Source: Mesostigma viride (lineage: Eukaryota > Streptophyta > Mesostigmatophyceae > Mesostigmatales > Mesostigmataceae). Taken from it: a stretch of DNA of 36,783 bases. The stretch covers positions 1 through 36,783 of the forward strand of contig RPFO01002211.1 of the NCBI GenBank assembly GCA_009746045.1, written 5' to 3'. Positions 10,729 through 18,690 of the stretch are shown here, piece by piece. A model generated the notes under the pieces. That model was not told the DNA's origin. It searched no databases and worked only from the letters and a program-made list of their open reading frames with translations. Position 1 is the stretch's first letter. The number at the start of each line of letters is the position of its first letter. Both the position numbers and the translations under genes were made by a program.

Positions 10729-12885
10729 GAGGGCAAGGTGCGCCCGATCGCCTGCGGTGAGGTGCTCCGCAAGCTCGTGGGCAAAGTGATCTGCCGCCAA
10801 AAGGCGCCCGAGCTCCGTGCCTTTTTCTGCCCGCCCCTCGCAGCGGGTGAGACCTCGGTGGCGGCCCAGCTGGGGGTGACGACTCCAGGCGGGGCGGATA
10901 TCCTCATCCATTCGGTGCAGGCCTACCTCGAGGCCCACCCCACCCACGCTGTCGTCAAGGTCGACTGCCACAACGCGTTCAACAGTCTGTCCCGCGCCAG
11001 CATGTTTGCGGCCGTCATGGAGTCCTTCGAGGACTTGTACGCTTGGACAGCCGTGTGCTACGGCCAGCCCGGCCAACTGGTTCACATCATGGAGGACGGC
11101 ACTCGCGGCGGCCTGCTGTCGCGGTCGGGCACCCAGCAAGGGGACCCCCTGGGACCCCTGTACTTTGCCGCCCCCCTCCAGGGTTGCCTCCAAGCGGTCC
11201 ATGCTGCCCACCCGGCGGTCGCTATTCAGGCCTACTTGGATGATATCTACCTTCTGGGCCCTGTGCCGGACACCACCGCGGCTCTGCTGGCACTGCAGAC
11301 CGCGGTGGCCGACATCAACCTCCAGTTGACCCTTGCCAAGTGCGCGGTGTACTCGCCCCAAGGTGATTGCTCCGGCTTTCCGCCCCAGCTCTTGGGCCGG
11401 GACGAGCGCCTCCATGGGTTGGATGTCCTCGGCGTTCCGGTTGGCGACCCCGCGTTTGTCATCGATGCTCTGCGGGCCGCCCTCGAGGCACGCACTGAGG
11501 TACTGCCCTTGATTGCGCGCCTTCATGATTCGCAGACCAAGGGTCTGCTTCTGTGGTTTTGCGCTCACCCTCGCGTCGTTCACTGGCTCCGGGGCGCTCT
11601 TCCGGCTCAGGTCCGGCTGGCCGCCGAGGGCCACGACGAACGCATCCAGTCGGCCTTGGCGCAGCTGGTCCCGGGCCCCGACCTCCCGCCACATGCTATT
11701 CGCATTGCCTCCCTGCCTGCACGGATGGGTGGCTGCGGTCTGACTCGTGCCGCCCGGCTGGCCCCAGCAGCCTTTTTGGGCTCCGTCGCTCAGTCGTGGG
11801 CGGAAAGCTGCCGGCTCCTGCCCCTTTTGGCAACGGCAGCGCCTGACCTCCTGGACCCCAGCAGCCCTTTGCCCTTCGTCACCGCCATCCAGGAGGCCTA
11901 TGCTGAGATCCAGCAGGCCTGTTCTCCCGTCCGTGCCGCTCAGGCGGTACAGCGCCACCTCCCTCGCGGCACTCCCTCGGTCGCCTCCGTTCAATCTCCC
12001 GCCGCATTCCCTGCTCGCGTCATCGATAAACACCAGAAAACCTACGCGGGTATTCTGCACACGGCTGATTGGATTGCTCTTTTCGCGGACCTCAACGCCC
12101 AGGGACGTGCGTGGCTGTTCTCGCTTTCCTTGCGGAGTGTGGGCTCGGCGTACCTTCGTGCTCTTCCCATGGCCCCCCCATTCGCCTTGGCTCCCAGCCA
12201 CTACTCGGTGGCGCTCCGGCACCAGCTATTTGCCCCGCAGCCTCTTGTTCCGGCCGGGCGGCCTTGTGGTAGCTGTGGGCAGCCGCTGGATCCCACGGGG
12301 ACTCACTACCTTGCCTGCATGGGGGGCCAACAGAATCAGAATTGGTATTTGTATTTGCACACTGTCCTCCTGACGGTGGTGCTCGCCATGATTCGGTCGG
12401 TTTTCCCCCACGCGAACATCCGGTCCGAGGATGCGGATGGCGCTGCCTTCTATTCCCCCAACCACCGGCCTGACATCGTGGTGCTGGACTTTGAGGGGGG
12501 TGGCCGGCATCTGCTTATTGACGTTTCGGTGGCGCGGCCCTTGGCTCTTAGCCACGTGGCTGGGGCCTCCCTCACGGCAGGTTACACGGCGGACCGGGCG
12601 GAGCGGGCCAAGCTCCTGGCCTACGGCGACGTCGGGCACCATCGTGTGGTGCCCTTTGTCCTGGAGGAGTTTGGGGCCATGGGGCCCCTGACCTCCGCCT
12701 TCTTCAAGGAGTGTTGCCGGCTCCGGGAGGACCGGCTGGACCTGGAGGGCCAGCGGGCCCCATGGTCGGCGCGGACCTGGACGTCATATTGGCGTCAGCG
12801 CTTGTCGGTGGCGCTGACTCGGGCCATGGCGGACATCATGCTCCGCCGTACGCGGGCTGATTTTGCGGTGCAGCAGGGCTATTAG
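10729..12885 (+). CDS. LINE-A reverse transcriptase and restriction-like endonuclease
   Basis: Open from before the C8 tract (first in-frame ATG 10675) to a TAG at 12883-12885. RT motifs: VRPIACGEVLRKL, catalytic Asp in KVDCHNAF (residue 97 counting from 10675), GTQQGDPLGP (152-161) and YLDD (187-190). A long thumb/linker follows. C531-x2-C534-x9-H544-x3-C548 is the CCHC knuckle preceding RLE domains in R2-type proteins. Catalytic RLE residues follow: PD at 599-600 after HR, with a second Asp at 616 (IDVSVARP). The protein would nick the target and prime cDNA synthesis there. All catalytic residues visible in this segment are present. Minus-strand copies at 15421-20681 share the sequence with only scattered differences, so amplification was recent. 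Confidence 0.92.
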   Translation, partial: EGKVRPIACGEVLRKLVGKVICRQKAPELRAFFCPPLAAGETSVAAQLGVTTPGGADILIHSVQAYLEAHPTHAVVKVDCHNAFNSLSRASMFAAVMESFEDLYAWTAVCYGQPGQLVHIMEDGTRGGLLSRSGTQQGDPLGPLYFAAPLQGCLQAVHAAHPAVAIQAYLDDIYLLGPVPDTTAALLALQTAVADINLQLTLAKCAVYSPQGDCSGFPPQLLGRDERLHGLDVLGVPVGDPAFVIDALRAALEARTEVLPLIARLHDSQTKGLLLWFCAHPRVVHWLRGALPAQVRLAAEGHDERIQSALAQLVPGPDLPPHAIRIASLPARMGGCGLTRAARLAPAAFLGSVAQSWAESCRLLPLLATAAPDLLDPSSPLPFVTAIQEAYAEIQQACSPVRAAQAVQRHLPRGTPSVASVQSPAAFPARVIDKHQKTYAGILHTADWIALFADLNAQGRAWLFSLSLRSVGSAYLRALPMAPPFALAPSHYSVALRHQLFAPQPLVPAGRPCGSCGQPLDPTGTHYLACMGGQQNQNWYLYLHTVLLTVVLAMIRSVFPHANIRSEDADGAAFYSPNHRPDIVVLDFEGGGRHLLIDVSVARPLALSHVAGASLTAGYTADRAERAKLLAYGDVGHHRVVPFVLEEFGAMGPLTSAFFKECCRLREDRLDLEGQRAPWSARTWTSYWRQRLSVALTRAMADIMLRRTRADFAVQQGY

Positions 12886-12925
12886 GTTCCTCCCGTTAGG
12901 CGTTTCCATTGGTCTTATCGTAGTA

Positions 12926-12953
12926 GTATAGAGCTTTGACATGGCTCTGTATA
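12926..12953 (+). other. Stem-loop in the LINE-A 3' UTR
   Basis: TATAGAGC pairs with GCTCTGTATA around a loop of about nine bases, with one bulge, roughly 40 bp after the stop codon. It recurs in every LINE-A 3' end in the window; the copy near 18250 carries a 4-bp ATGC insertion in it. 3' UTR structures are recognised by the RT in R2-like elements, so this is a candidate recognition hairpin. Confidence 0.45.
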
Positions 12954-13027
12954 TAGGTTTATAGCTGGGCGTTTGCTTTGGTTTGAGTGATTTCACTCTG
13001 CTGTAAGTAATTATATTTTTAATATAT

Positions 13028-13765
13028 GTGAGGTTGTGATATACCAACCCGAAGGGCAACTCATGGACACGCTTGCAAGCCCCCCAGGGACAGCCATGGG
13101 ATATGGGTAGGTTGGATGGCATCTGGTTTGCAAAATTGTGAAGATCCAGCCGATTTATCGGCTGGATCTCAGACCATTTAGGGGTTAAACTATATTCAGA
13201 GAAAACCGATTCCTGCGTACGACGTATTAATCCAATACCGCCGTAGGTTCAGCACCTAATTCCTGTCAGCCCAGGAATTACTGTCGACCCCATATATGTC
13301 GTCGGCAAATATTCACGCCCGACTTAGAAGAACAGCCGGCTCGCGCTCGCGCGCGACCGGGAAGTCGGAACGCCATAACTTTCTTGATACTTGTCGGAAT
13401 GAACTCGTTCCGGTGCCGCCGGAATCGCAGAGATATGCCGAATCAGGAACATGCCAATGCGCTTGGCGTTAACTCAAAGGGCACCTGCACACCATGCACT
13501 GTATTCAGGCACCTATAGGGGTGCCGACAGAGGTGCATGCATGGGAAGATCATCATGGCTATACATTTAGGCCAGGGCATGGCTTCTCGACAGAGCTAGA
13601 GTGACTCTCTGCATAGACAGAGCTTGGCTAAATTCTTCATCCATTGGAAGTCCCATTATAGGCAGGGCATGGCTAAATTCTTAAGGCATCATCCATGGAG
13701 GGCGTACGTAGCCGGCCACGTCGTGCTAGGCTAAGCCTTACTAATCTACACAACTGCTATATCTC
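13028..13765. other. Intergenic DNA downstream of LINE-A
   Basis: No open frame or transposon domain was recognised beyond the 12-bp-stem hairpin at 13142-13169. There are short imperfect direct repeats near 13630-13680 (a shared TGGCTAAATTCTT motif). This is presumably the original target DNA of LINE-A, but no duplicated target sequence matches the left junction. Confidence 0.5.
13142..13169. repeat. Perfect inverted repeat, 12-bp stem with TTTA loop
   Basis: AGATCCAGCCGA at 13142-13153 is the exact reverse complement of 13158-13169, around the tetraloop TTTA. No poly-T follows and no gene ends just upstream, so this is not called a terminator. Confidence 0.7.
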
Positions 13766-14657
13766 CTAGACTGGGTTTGCTGGGGTGGCAGGGGGTGCCT
13801 GCCAGGGCTTGTGGTCGACGTGGATGACGTCCCGCCCCGGCCTCCAGTACGTATACCGGTTTCCCCCCTGCGCTCTGCCGGAGCTGGAGGTATGTAGGTC
13901 GGCCACAGCTCCCGGCCGTCGCCGTTGTTGCTGGGCCAGGGTCAAGTCATCGTCCAGCGTGAAGCGAGTCCGATCGAGAGCTTCTTGCGGTGCTGGTGCC
14001 CATTTAAGGAGCGACATATGCAGCTTATCCGCCATGTACTTAAAGGTGAGGAGCCCGGGAGCCCGGGCCAGCCTTACCCAGCGCGCGGGGAAGGCGGGCA
14101 TGCAGCCGACATCCGCAGCTCACCAGTGAGTTGCATGGGGGCAATAATGTCGTGCTTAATGCCGTGAGAAGAGTCGCCGAGTTCTCATCTGTCGGCTGGT
14201 CGAAGTGCTTGACGATGACATTGTGGCTGCGCTGGCTGCGAATCATCGGCCTCCTCACGGAGGTCGAGGGCTTAATTGTTGCTTGATCGAGATGTGCCGC
14301 GATGGTACGTGGAGGTGGTGGAGGTGGTGTGGTGCTTGAGCAGGTCCGCCCAGGTCTGGGTGGGAGGAGCATCGCTGGCCGGCCGGGCCATGGCAGCCTG
14401 CCGGATGGGCAGCGGTGTCCTTCACCGCCTGGGCGGTGATGCCTGCGGTGTTTTGGAGGCATTCGATGGCGATGGCGTGGTCGTGGAGGCGCTGGTCGAT
14501 GTCGTGGATCGAGCCGGGTTTTGATGTCGGCGGTGGAGGTGGAGGCGAGGAGGGTGGAGGTGTCCAGAGGTGACGGTGGTGGAAATGTGAGGGAGCTTGA
14601 CAGTAGCCAGTGCATGTGCCTCGGCATTGCTGCCACATCTGCGGCAAGGGGGGTCAT
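13766..14657 (-). pseudogene. Decayed LINE ORF1-like coding region
   Basis: The reading changes frame at least once. The upstream part (14657 towards 14100) contains a Pro/His-rich stretch, a coiled-coil-like DIDQRLHDHAIAIECLQN segment (14560-14450 region) and VIVKHFDQPTDEN. The downstream part (14101-13766) reads WVRLARAPGLLTFKYMADKL followed by RFTLDDDLTLAQQQRR and a YWRPGRDVIHVD tail. The 'DDDLT.AQQ.RR' pattern after a basic/aromatic domain resembles the C-terminal half of LINE-1-type ORF1 proteins in plants and algae. That is a family resemblance, not a proven homology. No reverse transcriptase partner is adjacent. It could instead be a degraded host gene; moderate to low certainty. Confidence 0.4.
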
Positions 14658-15420
14658 GCACGTGCTCAGCTGGAGGGGGCCTCCGTAAGGATGGATCGAG
14701 CGGAGTGTAGCTAGGCGCGGAGATGCATGGATGGAGCCCAGATCTCGCTGTCATTCGTGAGTAGGGAGCAGAGAAGCATGTGCTGAAGCTCGGGCCGGGT
14801 GTACATCACCGTGATGCCCGTCATCAGCAGCTCTCGGCTCTGCGTAAACCCGATGCCGTTCGGTTCGATCGAGGAGGCGGTGGATGCCGCCGGCATCCAC
14901 GGTGAAGGTGGATGCACGGCATAAGAAGCGAGGCATAATCCCCCTAGAAAATATGCACCGCATAGCAGTGCACGGGGCCATATTGTACCAATCGTGATCG
15001 TCGACCAGGAAGGAATGGGGCTTGAAACGCGGTTCTCGTGGAATGGATTGGCGACTGCGTTCGGTTTCAGGCGACGCCGAGGGCGAGGCCGCGGGAGGAG
15101 CTGAGTGAACCACTAACGCTTGGCTAGGGTCACCGCTGCTTGCGAGGCCGGGAGGCTCTGCAGCCGGAGCTCATGCAGACGTATTTCACTCTTGGCGCAT
15201 CGCAGCTTCCAAACTGCGGTTCGTCGAGTTGTGTTTGCTCGACATAATATTGCGTAATAGCTTCGGGAAAATATATCAGCGTGTGCGTCTTATAAAGATG
15301 AAGCGATTGTGATATTCACGGCCGAATTTGGGGCCCCAACGTGAAAGTTATGAGCTCCGCCGTCAGCCATTGTCCATCTTCCCAGTAAAAGTCCTAAATT
15401 TAGGACCAAGTGGAATTAAA
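14658..15420. other. Unassigned DNA between the ORF1-like relic and the LINE-A chain
   Basis: There are minus-strand open stretches of up to 120 codons (14751-15113), but nothing in them matches a family I know. They may be the upstream part of the ORF1-like relic. The right end holds a 16-bp palindrome (15391-15406) a few bases from the 3' end of a LINE-A copy. Confidence 0.4.
15391..15406. repeat. 16-bp palindrome GTCCTAAATTTAGGAC, copy 1
   Basis: A perfect palindrome. The identical sequence is at 27731-27746, and the shared block AAAGTCCTAAATTTAGGACC is 20 bp. Here it lies 15 bp from the terminal TATATATT of a LINE-A copy. Confidence 0.7.
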
Positions 15421-15563
15421 AAATATATATTAAAAATATAATTACTTACAACAGAGTGAAATCACTCAAACCAAAGCAAACGCCCAGCTATAAACCTATA
15501 TACAGAGCCATGTCAAAGCTCTATACTACGATAAGAACAATGGAAACGCCTAACGGGAGGAAC

Positions 15564-16120
15564 CTAATAGCCCTGCTGCACCGCAAAATCAGCCCGCGTA
15601 CGGCGGAGCATGATGTCAGCCATGGCCCGAGTCAGCGCCACCGACAAGCGCTGACGCCAATATGACGTCCAGGTCCGCGCCGACCATGGGGCCCGCTGGC
15701 CCTCCAGGTCCAGCCGGTCCTCCCGGAGCCGGCAACACTCCTTGAAGAAGGCGGAGGTCAGGGGCCCCATGGCCCCAAACTCCTCCAGGACAAAGGGCAC
15801 CACACGATGGTGCCCGACGTCGCCGTAGGCCAGGAGCTTGGCCCGCTCCGCCCGGTCCGCCGTGTAACCTGCCGTGAGGGAGGCCCCAGCCACGTGGCTA
15901 AGAGCCAAGGGCCGCGCCACCGAAACGTCAATAAGCAGATGCCGGCCACCCCCCTCAAAGTCCAGCACCACGATGTCAGGCCGGTGGTTGGGGGAATAGA
16001 AGGCAGCGCCATCCGCATCCTCGGACCGGATGTTCGCGCGGGGGAAAACCGACCGAATCATGGCGAGCACCACCGTCAGGAGGACAGTGTGCAAATACAA
16101 ATACCAATTCTGATTCTGTT
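15564..16120 (-). pseudogene. LINE-A RLE domain, C-terminal fragment
   Basis: Corresponds to the last 178 codons or so of full-length LINE-A, ending at the same stop. It contains the HRPD and IDVSVARP endonuclease residues, but the CCHC knuckle lies on the other side of the 963-bp insertion. It cannot be expressed as a complete protein. Only scattered substitutions distinguish it from the plus-strand copy. Confidence 0.88.
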
Positions 16121-17083
16121 CATTACAATTCGTTCAAGTGGCCCGCCGGAGCGGCTGTACAATTTTTCCCAGTGAGCGCGCTGCCAAGTGTACTTGTGGG
16201 CAAATTTTTAGGTGCCCCGTCACTTCGAGGTACTAAAAATTAGGCTACGGTACGAATTCAGCGAATTTCAGCGAATTTTCAGTCGAACCAAAGGAAGTGA
16301 CGCCAACTACCAAAAAGTTTCCGTTACGAATTTTCAGCCCAACACTCGCGCAAAATGAAGTGACGGCAACTACCAAAAAGTTTCCGTTACGAATTTTCAC
16401 TCCCACACGTTTGCACAAGAGGAAGTGACGGCAACTACCAAACAGTTTCCGTTACGAATTTTCAGTCCCACACTTCGCGCAAATTTTAGTAGGGCTGCAC
16501 GCAAGCTACCTTTCAAAATTTTGCGCTAGTATGGAACGCATTTCATTCGTCTGGAGGAACGCTGCCCGCCAACTACCCTCGTTCAGAATGTTCCGCCGAA
16601 ATTTACTTGAGATTTGGAAATCTGAACGTGCGCGCAAATTTTAGTAGGGCTGCACGCAAGCTACCTTTCAAAATTTTGCGCAAGTATGGAACGCAATTCA
16701 TTCGTCCGGAGGAATGCTGCTCGTCAACTGCCCCCGTTCAGAAAGTTGCGCCGAACTTTACTTGAGATTTGGAAATCTGAACGTGCGGTTGGAGTTTCGC
16801 GGGGAAACCCAAGTTCCCTAGTAATTCACCAATGACGCGCTTCGAACACTTGTCCGCTAAAACCTAAGCAGCCGCTCCGGCTGGCCACTTAAACGAAACT
16901 TGATGTGGCGGTCGGTCACGTTGAGCTTGGGATAAGGTGAACACAGAGAACTGCTGTCGGAGCTGGCCCACCACTGGTTTATGTCTTATCCAGCAAACCC
17001 TATCCGGTTAGCCGTAACCGTGGGACAAGCTAGCTGTCCGTACCGACCCGGATAAGGCCCCGGACTGGGGCCTAGGTGGCGCC
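16121..17083 (-). mobile_element. 963-bp insertion: TIR element plus 178 bp of copia LTR
   Basis: 16121-16905 is a copy of the 786-bp inverted-repeat element seen at 29191-29976. 16906-17083 is LTR sequence matching 29013-29190 in reverse. The left edge (CATTACAATTCG) is exactly the TIR end. The right edge (GGCGCC) is an internal LTR position, with about 5 bp (GGCCC) shared between LTR and LINE-A target. No target-site duplication is visible. The copy differs from the 29191 copy at several positions, so it came from another family member. Confidence 0.85.
16295..16785. repeat. Internal tandem repeats of the TIR element
   Basis: Two tandem families lie side by side. Three units of 63-65 bp begin AAGTGACG at 16295, 16358 and 16423. 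Two units of 155 bp begin CGCGCAAATTTTAG at 16476 and 16631. The same arrangement, reversed, is in the 29191-29976 copy. There is no coding capacity, consistent with a non-autonomous element. Confidence 0.8.
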
Positions 17084-18173
17084 GGCCCCCCATGCAGGCA
17101 AGGTAGTGAGTCCCCGTGGGATCCAGCGGCTGCCCACAGCTACCACAAGGCCGCCCGGCCGGAACAAGAGGCTGCGGGGCAAATAGCTGGTGCCGGAGCG
17201 CCACCGAGTAGTGGCTGGGAGCCAAGGCGAATGGGGGGGCCATGGGAAGAGCACGAAGGTACGCCGAGCCCACACTCCGCAAGGAAAGCGAGAACAGCCA
17301 CGCACGTCCCTGGGCGTTGAGGTCCGCGAAAAGAGCAATCCAATCAGCCGTGTGCAGAATACCCGCGTAGGTTTTCTGGTGTTTATCGATGACGCGAGCA
17401 GGGAATGCGGCGGGAGATTGAACGGAGGCGACCGAGGGAGTGCCGCGAGGGAGGTGGCGCTGTACCGCCTGAGCGGCACGGACGGGAGAACAGGCCTGCT
17501 GGATCTCAGCATATGTAGGCCTCCTGGATGGCGGTGACGAAGGGCAAAGGGCTGCTGGGGTCCAGGAGGTCAGGCGCTGCCGTAGCCAAAAGGGGCAGGA
17601 GCCGGCAGCTTTCCGCCCACGACTGAGCGACGGAGCCCAAAAATGCTGCTGGGGCCAGCCGGGCGGCACGAGTCAGACCGCAGCCACCCATCCGTGCAGG
17701 CAGGGAGGCAATGCGAATAGCATGTGGCGGGAGGTCGGGGCCCGGGACCAGCTGCGCCAAGGCCGACTGGATGCGTTCGTCGTGGCCCTCGGCGGCCAGC
17801 CGGACCTGAGCCGGAAGAGCGCCCCGGAGCCAGTGAACGACGCGAGGGTGAGCGCAAAACCACAGAAGCAGACCCTTGGTCTGCGAATCATGAAGGCGCG
17901 CAATCAAGGGCAGTACCTCAGTGCGTGCCTCGAGGGCGGCCCGCAGAGCATCGATGACAAACGCGGGGTCGCCAACCGGAACGCCGAGGACATCCAACCC
18001 ATGGAGGCGCTCGTCCCGGCCCAAGAGCTGGGGCGGAAAGCCGGAGCAATCACCTTGGGGCGAGTACACCGCGCACTTGGCCAGGGTCAACTGGAGGTTG
18101 ATGTCGGCCACCGCGGTCTGCAGTGCCAGCAGATCCGCGGTGGTGTCCGGCACAGGGCCCAGAAGGTAGATAT
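17084..18173 (-). pseudogene. LINE-A RT thumb/linker fragment
   Basis: Minus-strand coding sequence from just after the YLDD motif (ATATCTACCTTCTGGGC encodes IYLLG) to the CCHC knuckle, where the 963-bp insertion interrupts it after TGTTGGCC. Motif A and motif C catalytic aspartates are missing because of the 5' truncation. The frame is also altered near 17511, where an ATGT-type insertion (CATATGTAGGCC against CATAGGCC in other copies) shifts it. Confidence 0.87.
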
Positions 18174-18594
18174 ATATATTAAAAATATAATTACTTACAG
18201 CAGAGTGAAATCACTCAAACCAAAGCAAACGCCCAGCTATAAACCTATATACATGCAGAGCCATGTCAAAGCTCTATACTACGATAAGACCAATGGAAAC
18301 GCCTAACGGGAGGAACCTAATAGCCCTGCTGCACCGCAAAATCAGCCCGCGTACGGCGGAGCATGATGTCAGCCATGGCCCGAGTCAGCGCCACCGACAA
18401 GCGCTGACGCCAATATGACGTCCAGGTCCGCGCCGACCATGGGGCCCGCTGGCCCTCCAGGTCCAGCCGGTCCTCCCGGAGCCGGCAACACTCCTTGAAG
18501 AAGGCGGAGGTCAGGGGCCCCATGGCCCCAAACTCCTCCAGGACAAAGGGCACCACACGATGGTGCCCGACGTCGCCGTAGGCCAGGAGCTTGG
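18171..18594 (-). mobile_element. Short 5'-truncated LINE-A copy, about 420 bp
   Basis: On the minus strand it starts at CCAAGCTCCTGGCC (matching about 12607 of full LINE-A), carries the last 93 codons of the protein (18594-18317) and the full 3' UTR, and ends ...TTTTTAATATATATATCTACC against the next copy. Its upstream neighbour is again TATATCTACC. It has a 4-bp insertion in the 3' UTR hairpin. Confidence 0.88.
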
Positions 18595-18690
18595 TAGATA
18601 TATATTAAAAATATAATTACTTACAGCAGATTGGTAGATATACACTTATAGATATACTTATAGATATACTTACAGCAGATTGGTAGATAT
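18595..18690 (-). repeat. Tail-only LINE-A insertions separated by TATATCTACC
   Basis: Minus strand: two very short LINE-A 3' tails follow one another. One is an intact CTGCTGTAAGTAATTATATT tail. The other has its middle replaced by about three copies of a GTATATCTATAA-type repeat. Both end in TATATCTACC and begin AATCTGCTGTAAG. They look like extreme 5' truncations of 30-50 bp, or slippage products of one tail. Confidence 0.7.

Larger units (their letters stand above)
7611..13027 (+). mobile_element. LINE-A: full-length non-LTR retrotransposon with PHD, RING, RT and RLE domains
   Basis: This element copies its RNA into DNA at a nicked target. The visible order is a short GC-rich 5' UTR, PHD finger, conserved unknown region, RING-H2, C2H2/CCHC-type fingers, reverse transcriptase, CCHC knuckle and restriction-like endonuclease. 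A stop at 12885 is followed by a 3' UTR ending in GTAAGTAATTATATTTTTAA plus TATAT. The 3' end is fixed by minus-strand copies at 15421, 18171 and 18691, which end at the same sequence. The RLE places it with the R2/NeSL/CRE/Dong/HERO-type elements rather than APE-type LINEs. The coding region needs about four frame changes. Three further minus-strand copies and one decayed plus-strand copy lie in this window. No target-site duplication was found: the left neighbour is satellite and the right neighbour is unrelated. Confidence 0.9.
15421..18173 (-). mobile_element. 5'-truncated LINE-A copy, split by a 963-bp insertion
   Basis: Read on the minus strand, it starts inside RT motif C at ATATCTACCTTCTGGGCC (matching 11243 onward of full-length LINE-A) and runs to the standard 3' end at 15421. 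It is interrupted at 16121-17083. Without the insertion the two halves join exactly at CCAAC|AGAATC-type sequence of the full copy. The 5' truncation point coincides with a match between LINE-A coding DNA (GATATCTACC) and the TATATCTACC motif found at the other junctions. Downstream of its 3' end, unlike the other copies, there is no CTACC. Confidence 0.9.

Noticed and set aside
10573-12222. Long minus-strand open frame (549 codons) opposite LINE-A RT, and its mirror at 19493-20710
   Set aside because: It is the antisense shadow of a GC-rich coding region. It recurs wherever LINE-A recurs and matches no domain, while the sense strand carries clear RT/RLE motifs.
7611-13027. LINE-A as a satellite-specific insertion with satellite on both sides
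   Set aside because: The 3' flank (GTGAGGTTGTGATATACC...) is not satellite and no target duplication is found, so insertion within the array is not shown.
13142-13169. Rho-independent terminator
   Set aside because: A perfect hairpin, but no poly-T tract and no gene ending upstream, in a eukaryotic-looking sequence.
16121-17083. Solo LTR inside LINE-A
   Set aside because: Contains only 178 bp of internal LTR sequence and lacks both LTR termini (AGTT and AACT). The rest is the TIR element.
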